This document shows, piece after piece, positions 45,726 through 56,195 of a DNA stretch of 64,000 nucleotides. The DNA is from Acestrorhynchus altus. Its lineage: Eukaryota > Chordata > Actinopteri > Characiformes > Acestrorhynchidae. The stretch covers positions 19,212,428 to 19,276,427 of the forward strand of contig CM067522.1 of NCBI GenBank assembly GCA_034509495.1. Reading direction: 5' to 3'. The notes beneath the pieces were generated by a model. That model was not told the DNA's origin. It searched no databases and saw nothing but the letters and a program-made list of their open reading frames with translations. Positions within the stretch are counted from its first letter, which is position 1, and every line of letters starts with the position of its first letter. The translations under genes were made by a program, and so were the position numbers.

Positions 45726-46124
45726 AGTAAAAATGGAGCATTAAAGGTAAAGCATGCAACCACATGAACAGAGTACCTGCTGTAAAGCATGGTGGTGGGG
45801 GCGTCACACAGCTGTTCTGCTGTCCGTGGAACAGATACATTACAGAACCTGGGTACCAATGTATGTTAACCCTCATTTGTGAAAATCCTGTATTGGCATG
45901 GCCTTTATATCCATGATGAGTGTCTATGAACTTCCCACCGTTTGGAGAGAGATAGGCTCCACCCTCATGAAGCTCCACCTCCATCTCCAACCTGATTTAA
46001 GGGGTGTGACTTCTCAAAACATCTGTGTCTGATTTCAGGATAGAGATTAGATCCAAGCCCACTTTAACCCTGTAATGTGAAAACAGGGCTGCACTTCATC
46101 TGTTAGCGAGAGAGAGAAAAGTGG

Positions 46125-46127
<3 letters not shown>
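45726..46127. other. unique sequence with a possible Tc1-like scrap
   Basis: GTAAAGCATGGTGGTGGGGG at 45782-45801 resembles the K-H-G-G-G coding text of Tc1-type transposases; surrounding sequence gives no further support. Confidence 0.3.
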
Positions 46128-46198
<71 letters not shown>

Positions 46199-46301
46199 TG
46201 ATGTACGCTACTGTGTTGGGTCAATCGCTGCCGGTGTTTCTGTGTTGCTCTTTGTTTCGTTCTCCCTCAGAAACCTTAAATTATTCACCACCTCAGTGTC
46301 T

Positions 46302-46336
<35 letters not shown>
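46128..46336. repeat. (GT)n and (CT)n microsatellites
   Basis: GT at 46128-46196 and CT at 46310-46336, followed by CT-rich text to about 46530. Confidence 0.93.
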
Positions 46337-46339
<3 letters not shown>

Positions 46340-46556
46340 CCCACCCCTTCGCTTTTTCTCACCTTCTTAAATACATGTGTGTCTCCTGCCTCAGTTTCTT
46401 CTTTCTCCTCCATCTCATTTTTCTTATTTGTTTCCTCTTCTCCCTCACTCTCTCTTTTTTCTTTCCTCTTCATACGCTTCCTCCCTTTTCTGCCCTCTTG
46501 CTCTTAAGTGTCTTCTTTCTAAGTCTGTCTCACTCTGGATGAAAGGAAAAAGATGG

Positions 46557-46687
<131 letters not shown>

Positions 46688-46833
46688 CCCTGAGGCTCAA
46701 TCTGTTCCTCAGTGCACTACATCAGACACAGGCAGGACCACTGGGAGACCTGCACTCACTCTATTTGGTCGACACGCATTACACATATTGACATATTATT
46801 ATTAATATTATTATTATTACATTATTGAATATT

Positions 46834-46934
46834 ACACACACACACACACACAGCTCAGGAGAGACTTTTCACTGCCCTGAGGCCAGTTCACAACATGCCA
46901 TTTCCTTCTTTCATGTAATTTCTGCAGTGGGGAC

Positions 46935-47006
<72 letters not shown>
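46834..47006. repeat. (CA)n and (GT)n microsatellites
   Basis: CA at 46834-46851 and GT at 46937-47006. Confidence 0.93.
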
Positions 47007-47008
<2 letters not shown>

Positions 47009-47032
47009 AAAAAAAATACAGTAACAAAATGG

Positions 47033-47592
47033 TCCATTCTCAGCACTGCACTAATACTGACATGGTGGTGGTGTGTTAGTGTGTGTTGCTCTGGTACGAG
47101 TGGATCAGACAGCAGTGCTGCTGGAGTGTTTAAACCCCTCAGTGTCACTGATGGACTGAGACCAGAAATGTCCAGCCTACAGCGTCCTGTGAGCACTGAT
47201 GAAGGACTAGAGGACGACCAACACAAACTGTGCAGAAACAGATGAGCTTCTGTCTCTGACTTTACATCTACAAGGTGGAGACACTCGGTAGGAGTGTCTA
47301 ATAGAGTGGACAGTGAGTGGACACAGTGTTTAAGAACTCCAGCAGCACTGCTGTGTCCGATCCACTCGTACCAGCTCAACACACACTAACATACCACCAC
47401 ATAATAGCTGCTCTGTGGTGGTCCTGTGGGGTCCTGATCGTTGAAGATCAGGGTGAAAGGAGGAGAATGAAGTATCAGAGAAACAGATGAACTACAGTCT
47501 GGAATTCTAGAACCACAAAGAGCTCCTGTGTGATCAGAGGAGAAACAAGGAGATGTTTTTAGGTGTTTTTAATGTTATGGCTGATCTGTGTA
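47033..47592 (+). mobile_element. foldback-type element (family F), best copy
   Basis: Left arm TGACATGGTGGTGGTGTGTT, TCTGGTACGAGTGGATCAGA, AGCAGTGCTGCTGGAGTGTT; right arm CTCCAGCAGCACTGCTGTGT, CCGATCCACTCGTACCAG, ACACACTAACATACCACCAC. The arms (about 47057-47140 and 47325-47400) are inverted complements. The outer right end is TTTTAATGTTATGGCTGATC, matching the ends of family D. No coding capacity. Confidence 0.8.
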
Positions 47593-47639
47593 CAGACTTG
47601 CGGGACATGTAGGACATATATGCATTAACTAGTGTATTT

Positions 47640-47965
47640 TTTCGACTGCGTCTGCAGAACGTCTGCTGTGGGGGTGACAAATTGGATTTCTCACCAGACT
47701 ATCACTTTAATTGGTCGTGTTTTATCTCCAGTCGTCTATTCATTCCTCCTCCTGTCTTCATCACTCCTTCCCTCCCTCCGATCAATAAACCTTAATCCGG
47801 CCCTCCACCAGTCCCATAATGCCCGCAGGCAAGGTCACATGTCAAATGGTGGTATGAATTGAAGCTTTTGAAGAAATTAAAGCGCGGCCGTGGTTTGATC
47901 CATCATTCATGTTCAGGTCAATAGAAGCAGCTCCGAGGGCATGTCCTCCATTAGCGCCGAGACAT
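47640..47965. promoter_or_regulatory. candidate conserved non-coding element
   Basis: Unique block: ACTTTAATTGGTCGTG, CGATCAATAAACCTTAATCC, GTCACATGTCAAATGG, TGAAGAAATTAAAGC, CTCCATTAGCGCC. Inferred from motif density. Confidence 0.35.
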
Positions 47966-47994
47966 TATCACTTCAAAAAAACAGCATGTCGCTG

Positions 47995-48785
47995 CAGAGA
48001 CGTCCACAACACGTCCACAAAACATGGTCAACAAAATCGCTATCACGTCCTAAAGACAATAATGTCCTCAGCATGTCCGCAACACACCATGTCCACAACA
48101 CGTCCACCACACATTTGTGACGTGTCCTGAACACGCCCACAACACATCCACCTGACCATGATATGTCCACAGCGTGTCCACATGGCTACATATCCTCAGT
48201 ACATCCATAACAGTCACAAACATCATGTCCTGCATGACATGCGCTTAACATGTCCCCATAACTTCTCCAGCTACTCACATGACCAGAGCATTTCCAAAGG
48301 TGTCCACAACACATTCATATGACATGTCCAAGACACATCCGCAACATGTCCACATGAATACAACAAATTCATGTCCTCAACATGACCATAATACATGCAC
48401 CAAAACCCGTCCGCATCATGTCCTCAACACACCCATATGACCACAACACATTTCAGCATGACCACTTATCCACAAGACATCATCAACATGTCCACATCAG
48501 TTACAGGCCCTGAACGTGTCCTCAGCATGTCCACATGACTGCAACTCATTCCCAACACATCCACATGACCCCTCAGCACGTCCACAACAAGTCCACACGA
48601 CCACATGTCCCAACAAAACTGCATGACCACCACATAACCACGTTCTCAACACCTCCACACTACGACAACACGTCAACGCATTCACATGTTGCCAAGACAT
48701 CCATAACATGTCCCCAACACATCCACGTGACCACATGTCCCAGCATATTCACATGACCACAACATGTCCCCAGCACGTCCACATT
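47995..48785. repeat. degenerate CCACAACACGTCCACATGAC repeat
   Basis: Words ACATGTCC, CACGTCCAC and ATGACCACA recur at 10-25-bp spacing without a fixed unit for nearly 800 bp. ACGTGT/ACATGT words create many E-box-like CANNTG sites. Confidence 0.85.
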
Positions 48786-49320
48786 AGAAGGGTTGAAGAA
48801 CTTGGAGGTCCTGCGGTATCGGCGTTGAAGGGTTTAGGAGGTGTTCCGTAAGTATTTGGACGTTGTTTGAACTGAAGAGCCCTGTTGGTGATCTCTCTTT
48901 GCTTCACTCAAGCCAGTTTAGGTTTTATTGATTTAGTTCTTTAGTGAAGGTTCTGGATCGTGCTCTGCTCTGTAGCCTCGGGCTCTTTATTTATTATTTG
49001 TGTTTTTCTGTTTGTAACCGTTTGCAGAGTCCTGTTACATCATTCTGCTCAGCGTGACTCATCGCTTTTACGGGCTGCGTGTAGAGAGGGAGAGTGTGTT
49101 ACCGGGAGCGCTAACAGATACAACACTGCATTGAATTATTTACACACTCCGGCCGAGCCAGATCCCAGCACTCTGGATCCGGTTTCCCAGGCGGCCGCAC
49201 AGAGGCCCAAAAATTTACATATCACCCTGACCCAGGACTGACCTTCCAGGTGGAGGTCAGACTGTCTGATTGTTAACTGTGATCAGATGCTAATTGGTAA
49301 ATTAGTCTCCATTGAAGTGA
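48786..49320. other. unique non-coding sequence
   Basis: No gene or array recognised; a 93-codon frame has no exon support. Confidence 0.45.
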
Positions 49321-49366
49321 GCACACGCGCACACACGCACACACACACGCACACACACACACACAG
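49321..49366. repeat. imperfect (CA)n with CACGCA interruptions
   Basis: CACACGCACACAC words. Confidence 0.85.
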
Positions 49367-49419
49367 TGTAATTGTCTCTGGGAAGCAGTTGATTTCTTTA
49401 AGGAATCAATATTAGAGAA

Positions 49420-50400
49420 GTGACTATTCTAATATTATTTAATATTAATTACTAAATTATTTATTCTAATAACAATCACATTATTTTAAGTTAATCACAA
49501 TGAATTGTATTATTTTATGTTGTGTATCGGTTTAATCACAGTATTGCTCAGTTAATCACACTTAATCCGTTATTTTTTGTGGTTTATTACAGTCGTACTG
49601 TTTTGTACCGACATGTTTAATCACATTGTAGTTTCTGCAGTTGTGAATTGTGATTATACTTTGCTTTGTGCAGTTAAACTTGAATAATCACATACAATCT
49701 GATTCCTTAATTTGTGTAATTGTGATTAATCACATTCTTTGTGTAGTTAAATGCGTTGTTAGTTAAACTTGGGTTATTGGGCTATACAATTAATCATGAT
49801 TAATCACATTGTTTATGTAGTTAATCACATTGTCAGGGAATCCTAATCATATTCTATGTAATCAATCATTATTGATCAAGTTTAACTACACAAACAGTTT
49901 GATCCGTCACATTTGTGTCATTGTCATGGTTAATCGTACTTTGCATGTGATCACAATTAATCACATTTTTTGGTGTACTTAATCGTGATTAATCACATTG
50001 TGTTCATGTAGGTGTTCATGATTAATTGCATTATTTTGTAAAGTTAAACTTTACAATTCTGGATATATTACATTTTTTGTGCAATCCGTCACGATGAATC
50101 ACGTTAATCATGAGTTACTGCGTCGTCTATTGTAGTTAATCACGATTAATCGCCTTGTTTTATGTAGATTATTCATGATTAATTGTGTTGTTTTGTAAGG
50201 TTAAACGTGATTGGTCACATTGTTTTGTGCAAACCGTCACGTTTGACGACTTTGTTTTATGTCGGTATTTATTCATGATTGATCACATGACTTTGAGCAG
50301 GTAATAGAGGATGTAGTTAATTGTGATTAATCGCATTGTTTTGGGTTGTTAATCATGATTATCACATTATTTTGCATATAATTGCAATTGATTATCATTA
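49420..50400. repeat. degenerate GATTAATCACATTGTTTTGT repeat, about 1 kb
   Basis: GTTAATCA, GATTAATCAC and CATTGTTTT words recur every 20-45 bp. The self-complementary core GATTAATC appears many times. Confidence 0.85.
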
Positions 50401-50984
50401 TTCATGGTGTGTGACTACAAGCTTGAGGCTGTTGCCACGTCAGCGTTGCCAGTAAGTGGTGTGCACATGCCCATAGTGCGGGTGGGTGGGTGCATTTTGG
50501 CCCTTTGGCCCTCTATAGCATTGTAATCAGTATTCATTGGGACAGTTTGGACCTCCGGCTCATTCATCCACACGCTACAGAGTGTGTGACAGCTGAGAGT
50601 GTGTTATTGATTTGGGCAGTCAGCTTTAATGTGCTGCGGGACACACACCACTTATTGTCTTCCCCTCTTGGTGTGTGTCTGTTAAAACAGTGCCAGCACA
50701 ACACGGTGACATAGCACACACACACACACACACACACTGACTGTGATGATGTCTGTTGTGGTGTATTGTGGTCGTATATATGATGCATGTACTGTAATGT
50801 TTATATAGGTGTATAAAGTTATGCTGTATTCTGATAACATCTGGAAGTTGTTGTGGCCTAAACCCTAAACCCCGTTCATTCCCTTGCCCATCAAAGTGGC
50901 TCCAGGGACCCCCAGGGGTCCATGATGTGTAGCCAGGGGCTCTGCAGTTCAATATAAGCTCATATAGGCAAGCAGAAGTATTGT
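50401..50984. other. unique sequence with a short (CA)n at 50718-50738
   Basis: No gene or element recognised. Confidence 0.5.
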
Positions 50985-51180
50985 TCCAAGTGGTGGCTGC
51001 GGTGTTCCAGGAGGTTGGTAGGTTGTTGCCATGGAATCCCATGTCATTGCTAGGTTGTTGCCTTGCTGTCACAGATTGTTGTTACCAAGTAGATGGATAG
51101 TTGCTACCGTATCCCATGTATGGTGTTGATAGGTTGTTGCCATGGTATCCCAGGTGGTTGCAAGGGTGTTATAGTACAGC
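50985..51180. repeat. degenerate GGTTGTTGCCATGGTATCCC repeat
   Basis: AGGTTGTTGCCATGGAATCC, TAGGTTGTTGCCTTGC and TAGGTTGTTGCCATGG recur; related to 16640-17000. Confidence 0.75.
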
Positions 51181-51656
51181 GCAACACAGCAACCTCCTGG
51201 AATACCATGAAAACCACGGTTTAACCATAAACACTTACATCCATACATGGTTACACACAGGTCTACGCTTAAACACTCACACACCAGTGTACAAAAATAC
51301 AATCTCACACTCGACTGTGGAAGAGATCACATCCCTGACAGGTCACAGTGTGTGTGTGTGAATGTTTGTGTGAATGTTTGTGTGTATGTTTGTGTGTGTG
51401 TGGCAGATTAAACACCAGCTGTGGGGAGATTGATTGGCAGCTGGCTAATCCACTTTACACACTGTCTGAGTGGTGCTGTAACACACAGCAATTAGGGGTG
51501 TGTGTTCGGTAAACGAAGCAGAGCCGTGGTGGACAGAGTCACACACACCACGCTTTAACATCGTTAACCAAAAAACCATCACGTTAACGAAAACTAACCG
51601 TGAAAAACACACTCAGTAAAATCTCCATAGCAACAAGGAGGAAAAATAAACAGTAT

Positions 51657-51659
<3 letters not shown>
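51181..51659. other. unique sequence with GTGTGTGAATGTTT words
   Basis: GT-rich phrases at 51348-51402; no gene seen. Confidence 0.5.

Positions 51660-51728
<69 letters not shown>
51660..51728. repeat. (GA)n microsatellite
   Basis: GA with one CAGA interruption. Confidence 0.95.
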
Positions 51729-51804
51729 ACACGGTACTGAAGGGGGCGCTAGAGCATCTGCTGCTCTGTGGACAGTCTGTTCACTCACTCAAATGAGTGA
51801 ACAA

Positions 51805-52275
51805 ATGTTATAGGGACAATATTGGGACGCCTGCTCATTTTATTTCTTCTAATGGAAGAAAACTCTGGAACATTGCTGTGAGCATTTGATTGCAGTGACA
51901 GGAACATTAGTGGGGTCAGAATACTGGCTGATCACCACCCCACCTGATCCCAAACTCCCCACCTCATTCCTCCCAAAAGTACTGGATGGAGCTCCATCAT
52001 TCCAGAGAACACAGTTCCACAGCTCAATGCTGGGGGTCTTTAGACCCCTCTAAACCAGGTCTGGTATTAGGCCAGGTTCCAAAAGGCTCATGCTTAGTCC
52101 TATTCTAGTGGCTCATCCCACAGTTTATCCTGCTTTATCCAAGGATCTATTTCTACAGTCCAGGGAAGGCCTTACATGACCACTTACATTGCTGTAAGGA
52201 TTTGATTGCATTCAACAAGAAGAGCTTTAGTGCAGTCAGCATGTTGGCAGTACAAGCTGTGTTACACATCTGTTT
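51805..52275 (+). mobile_element. M1 MITE copy with partial duplication
   Basis: AGGGACAATATTGGGACGCC, TGCTGTGAGCATTTGATTGC, CTGATCACCACCCCACCTGA, AAGTACTGGATGGAGCTCCA, CAGAGAACACAGTTCC and GGGGGTCTTTAGACCCC in order. From 52140, CAGTCCAGGGAAGGCC and GGATTTGATTGCATTCAAC repeat the first part, so two partial copies are joined head to tail. Confidence 0.75.
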
Positions 52276-52499
52276 TAGGAATGGGATGCAACGTAAAGTA
52301 GCTGAACAGCTGCCAGGTTCGTAATATGTCCGAAACTGAAAAACGGCAAAATAAGGGATACAAGGTTTTGTTCCCACAGTGATGTTATATAGTCCTGTAT
52401 ATCTTCAGCATAACACACACACACACACACACACACACTCTGGCTGGCTGGGTTTTGTGTGAATGTGTGATTCTGTGGTGAGAAATGCCGGCAACTCGT
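52276..52499. repeat. unique sequence with (CA)n at 52411-52438
   Basis: CA tract in otherwise unique sequence. Confidence 0.8.
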
Positions 52500-52745
52500 T
52501 AAAGGAGTGAACAGTGCCTCGCTTTTAAAGTGCAAATGGGTGCCAGGCTCATTTGCATCCACATAATTGGTCATTTGCATGCGCCTAATTGCAACCCATT
52601 TATGCAGGGAGACCCGAAAACGTCCTTTAGCCAAGTGCACAAATGAACGGCGGGTAACACGAGCGCTCGCGATAATGGGCTAGCATGAAATATTTATAGA
52701 AGAATACAACACTCTGCGGCCGATACGCCACGGAGAGGGTGTTGT
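52500..52745. promoter_or_regulatory. candidate enhancer-like element with twin octamers
   Basis: Two perfect ATTTGCAT octamers (52551-52558 and 52573-52580, 22 bp apart, same orientation) enclose ACATAATTGG and are followed by CGCCTAATTGCAACC. Upstream is TTTTAAAGTGCAAAT. Octamers are POU-factor sites and the TAATTG cores suit homeodomain proteins. It lies about 1.5 kb before the micro-exon. Activity is inferred. Confidence 0.45.
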
Positions 52746-52750
52746 GTAAC

Positions 52751-52753
<3 letters not shown>

Positions 52754-52800
<47 letters not shown>
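52754..52800. repeat. (GA)n microsatellite
   Basis: Pure GA followed by GGGAGGGGGGGG. Confidence 0.95.
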
Positions 52801-52801
<1 letters not shown>

Positions 52802-53150
52802 GGGGGTGGAGAAGAGAGTGAATTGTGTCACCTAATGTGACACAATTTGTTCTTTCATGTCGGACGGTTCTCACACTAATGCTTTCTACAAATTAGTTCT
52901 GCAGCACCACTATGCTTACCCGGCCTATAGCCATCATTTCTACTGTATTTAAATTCCCCCTGAGCTCTGATTAGAACTTCCACATGAGTCCAAAAACCAA
53001 AACACTCACAGTTCATCTCAACAGGACCATTTTAACCTGTTTTTATTATTTAAAACGAATCAGCCTTTAAGACTGACATATACAAGTCTGTATAAAGACG
53101 AGCTGTAATGGATTCAAAAACCAACCCAGGCTGAAACGCCCACACGTCAT
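52801..53150. other. unique non-coding sequence
   Basis: No gene or repeat recognised. Confidence 0.45.
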
Positions 53151-53922
53151 ACTGGATATTAATGTTATTAGAACTTCATTCTGATATTAATGTTATTAGA
53201 ACTTCATTCTGATATTAATGTTATTAGAACTTCATTCTGATATTAATGTTATTAGAACGTCATTCTGATATTAATGTTATTAGAACGTCATTCTGGATAT
53301 TAATGTTATTAGAGCTTCATTCTGGATATTAATGTTATTAGAACTTCATTCTGATATTAATGTTATTAGAACTTCATACTGGATATTAATGTTATTAGAG
53401 CTTCATTCTGGATATGAATGTTATTAGAACTTCATTCTGGATATTAATGTTATTAGAACTTCATTCTGGATATTAATGTTATTTGAGCTTCATTCTAGAT
53501 ATTAATGTTATTAGAGCTTCATTCTAGATATTAATGTTATTAGAACTTCATACTGGATATTAATGTTATTAGAACTTCATTCTGGATATTAATGTTATTA
53601 GAGCTTCATTCTGGATATTAATGTTATTAGAACCTCATTCTGGATATTAATGTTATTAGAAGTTAATTCTGGATATTAATTTTATTAGAGCTTCATTCTG
53701 GATATTAATGTTATTAGAACCTCATACTGGATATTAATGTTATTAGAACCTCATTCTGGATATTAATGTTATTAGAACTTCATTCTGGATATTAATGTTA
53801 TTAGAACCTCATACTCGATATTAATGTTATTAGAACCTCATTCTGGATATTAATGTTATTAGAACCTCATTCTGGATATTAATGTTATTAGAACCTCATT
53901 CTGGATATACATTTTATTAGAA
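53151..53922. repeat. 29-bp minisatellite, about 27 copies, just upstream of the micro-exon
   Basis: Units of 28-29 bp built on GATATTAATGTTATTAGAAC followed by TTCATTCTG repeat head to tail. Variants alternate between AACTTCATT, AGCTTCATT and AACCTCATT, and some copies lack one G. The array stops about 300 bp before the exon acceptor, so copy-number change alters intron length near the exon. Confidence 0.95.
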
Positions 53923-53978
53923 TATTTTAGGTCTTTTCTGTTTATTGTATTAGAGAAATGTTCTGACTACAGTGTGCT

Positions 53979-53980
<2 letters not shown>

Positions 53981-54072
<92 letters not shown>

Positions 54073-54077
54073 TGTGA
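53981..54077. repeat. (GT)n microsatellite upstream of the micro-exon
   Basis: Almost pure GT dinucleotides for about 95 bp with one TATG interruption near the end. The tract lies about 150 nt before the acceptor and would be transcribed as GU repeats on the exon strand. Confidence 0.95.
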
Positions 54078-54126
54078 AGCTGGAAAAACTCTTTCAAACG
54101 CATCACTTTCTTTCCTTCATCTCCAG

Positions 54127-54222
54127 CCACTGGAGCCGAGCGGCGTCAGAGAACCCCCACCCTGTAGTGATAATGAGGAACCGGCAGGAATGAATAATTC
54201 TCTCTCCTCTCTCTTTTTACAG
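54127..54222 (+). other. possible in-frame 5' extension of the micro-exon through an upstream acceptor
   Basis: A second acceptor-like site (CTTTCTTTCCTTCATCTCCAG) ends at 54126. From 54127 the frame of the micro-exon is open for 32 codons, starting PLEPSGVREPPPCSDNEEP and passing through the downstream acceptor as SLFLQ. Use of this site would give a 126-nt exon. The peptide is Pro/Glu-rich at first, but its last third is simply translated polypyrimidine tract, which argues against it. I recognise no homologue. It may be a rarely used alternative acceptor or chance. Confidence 0.2.
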
Positions 54223-54252
54223 TGTGACAGCGAGAGTGACATCGATGACAAG
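54223..54252 (+). CDS. fbrsl1: 30-nt internal micro-exon, AUTS2/FBRSL1 family (partial gene)
   Basis: Seen: a CT-rich tract running into TTTTTACAG, then 30 nt read without a stop as CDSESDIDDK, then GTAAGACT, a near-consensus donor. Length is ten codons, so if the flanking exons are in phase 0, skipping keeps the frame. Known: AUTS2 and its paralogue FBRSL1 are nuclear proteins, AUTS2 working with PRC1.5 and casein kinase 2. From memory both carry a short acidic Cys-Asp-Ser-rich segment ending in Lys at this point, and FBRSL1 is the closer match. The peptide has two CK2-type sites (SESD and SDID). Inference: this is one exon of fbrsl1 or an auts2 paralogue, with large introns on both sides; I found no neighbouring exon in the window. 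A 29-bp minisatellite and GT tracts flank it closely. Alternative: a chance splice-site pair. The symbol is tentative. Confidence 0.6.
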
Positions 54253-54269
54253 GTAAGACTCTCTCTTTG

Positions 54270-54294
54270 TGTGCGTGCGTGCGTGCGTGCGTGC

Positions 54295-54333
<39 letters not shown>
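54270..54333. repeat. (GCGT)n(GT)n microsatellite immediately downstream of the micro-exon donor
   Basis: GTGCGTGC units pass into pure GT about 18 nt after the donor. GU-rich RNA next to a 5' splice site is a known binding context for TDP-43 and CELF-type regulators. No regulation is shown here. Confidence 0.95.
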
Positions 54334-54334
<1 letters not shown>

Positions 54335-54483
54335 TTCTTGGTGATGGTGATCATTTGCATCTTACAGAGTTGGGACAAGGCAGTGAGGGGGAGGGAGAGC
54401 AAGAGAGAGGGGGCGAGTGAGATAGACAGACACTTCTAAAGACTATCTGTGTTTTTATCACATGATTTCTGACTCTGACAGCT

Positions 54484-54484
<1 letters not shown>

Positions 54485-54551
<67 letters not shown>
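54485..54551. repeat. (GT)n microsatellite
   Basis: A pure GT tract, the third within 600 bp of the micro-exon. Between it and the previous one lies a short unique piece with an octamer ATTTGCAT at 54353-54360. Confidence 0.95.
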
Positions 54552-54553
<2 letters not shown>

Positions 54554-54754
54554 ATGTCAAGCTGAGCATCTTCCAAAGAAAACGTCACATTGAGGCCTGT
54601 GTGCACCCAGTAATCCAGTGTCTTCTCAAAAGAGTCTGCAGTCGTATGGTGACATGCAACAGAACCTGAAAAGAACCAACTATTCATGCTGTTAGACCTT
54701 CAGTTCACTCCACAATTGTTGTAGCGTCTCTACAGGTTATAATTTGGGGTTCGG

Positions 54755-55640
54755 TTTATACCCCAAACAACCATATCATTATGACCACATCTGCACTCAC
54801 TGCCTGTTGTATCAGCTCATCGCATCCAGGAGCACTGTAGTTATAATTACAGACTGTTGCTCTGCCTGCATTATTACCCTCCTTTCACCCTGATCTTCAA
54901 TGGTCAGGATCCCACAACAATACAGTGACACTGACATGGTGATGGTGTGTTAGTGAACATTGCACTTGTATGTGTGGATCAGACACAGCACTGCTGCTGG
55001 AGTGTTTAACCCCCTCAGTGTCACCAACCAGAAATATCCAGCCGACAGCGTCCTGTGAGCACTGATGAAGGACTAGAGGATGACCAACACAAGCTGTGCA
55101 GAAACTCTGACTAATAGAGTGGACAGTGAGGGGACACCCCGTTTAAACACTCCAGCAGCACTGCTGTCTCGTATCCAAAATGGTGGAACGAACTTCCCCT
55201 GGAGTCACTTGCTGTCTTCAAACACTGACTGAAGACCTCTTTCATGAGCACTTAACACATTTAAGGACTACATTTATACTCAGTCTTTCCGAATATTTTC
55301 CGAGTGAACAGCAAAGCACTGTTGCAAGTCGCTCTGGATAACAGCGTCTGCCATATTCCACGAATGTAAATGTAAATGATTCACTCCTAACAGCGCAACA
55401 CACACTAACACACCACCACCATGTCAGTGTGACTGCAGTGCTGAGAACGACCCACCACCCACATCATAGCTGCTCTGTGGTGGTCCTGTGGGCTCCTGAG
55501 CATTGAAGATCAGGGTGAAAGGAGGAGCATAAAGTATCAGAGAAACAGATGAACTACAGTCTGTGATTATAGAACCACAAAGAGATTACTGAAGTGTGTG
55601 TGAGGTCATCATGCTCATAATGTTATGGCTGATAAGTGTG
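54755..55640 (+). mobile_element. foldback-type element (family F) interrupted by a SINE-like insertion
   Basis: Outer ends CCATATCATTATGACCACAT and CATAATGTTATGGCTGATAA are inverted complements over about 14 bp. Left arm CCTTTCACCCTGATCTTCAA pairs with right arm TTGAAGATCAGGGTGAAAGG; GATCAGACACAGCACTGCTG and GAGTGTTTAA pair with TTTAAACACTCCAGCAGCAC. The right arm is broken by foreign sequence at about 55178-55378. Confidence 0.8.
55178..55378 (+). mobile_element. SINE-like insertion with a TGTAAATG tail
   Basis: CTTCAAACACTGACTGAAGA and CCTCTTTCATGAGCACTTAA lead to CAAGTCGCTCTGGATAACAG plus CGTCTGCCATATTCC, ending ATGTAAATGTAAATG. The last phrase is the well-known 3' tail shared by many fish SINEs and their partner LINEs. 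It interrupts the foldback arm; clear target duplications are not visible. Confidence 0.75.
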
Positions 55641-56088
55641 CTTCCAGGCTTCAGGTAGCTTCATATGAATGGGATGGTCAAAACATTCTGAATTCATATC
55701 AGAGGTCATCCCTGCTGTTTTAGGAAACACCACACCAAACCCTTGCTTGTTGCGTGCCCGTCGTTGTTACAGGTTTCTTGTCTGAGGTGTTGGTTTTACT
55801 GTATGAGTGTTTCATGGCACGGGAGCTTAAACATGGTTCGTTTCTGTTGTGCATTATTTGTTCATATCTGTGGCTTTAATGATTTGTTGGTTATTTGCAT
55901 CTTTTGTGCACAGTATACATTAGGTGTCTTCTTGTGCTGGGTGGTTTGGGCCCCGTCATCATGGCTGATTTGGTATTTAAATCCACCTCCACTCTCAGGA
56001 GAAGTTTATTTTATTATGTGTTTATTTTCATGTACAAACATCTGACCAGGAGAGAAACAGGCGGAGAAACTGGGAGACAGTGTGACGT
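55641..56088. other. unique non-coding sequence
   Basis: Octamer ATTTGCAT at 55893-55900; a 100-codon frame has no exon support. Confidence 0.45.
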
Positions 56089-56140
56089 GTGTGTGTGTAT
56101 ATATATATATATATATGAAAAGACGAGTTAGAATATCCAG

Positions 56141-56195
<55 letters not shown>
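56089..56195. repeat. (GT)n(TA)n and (CA)n(TA)n microsatellites
   Basis: GTGTGTATATATAT at 56089-56117 and ACACACATATATAT at 56145-56195, which are mutually inverted. Confidence 0.93.

Noticed and set aside
46888..47382. 164-residue minus-strand frame
   Set aside because: Crosses a foldback element and a GT tract.
53974..54420. 148-residue frame covering the GT tract and the micro-exon
   Set aside because: As a single frame it is an artefact of GT repeats; only the 30-nt exon, and perhaps its extension, is supported.
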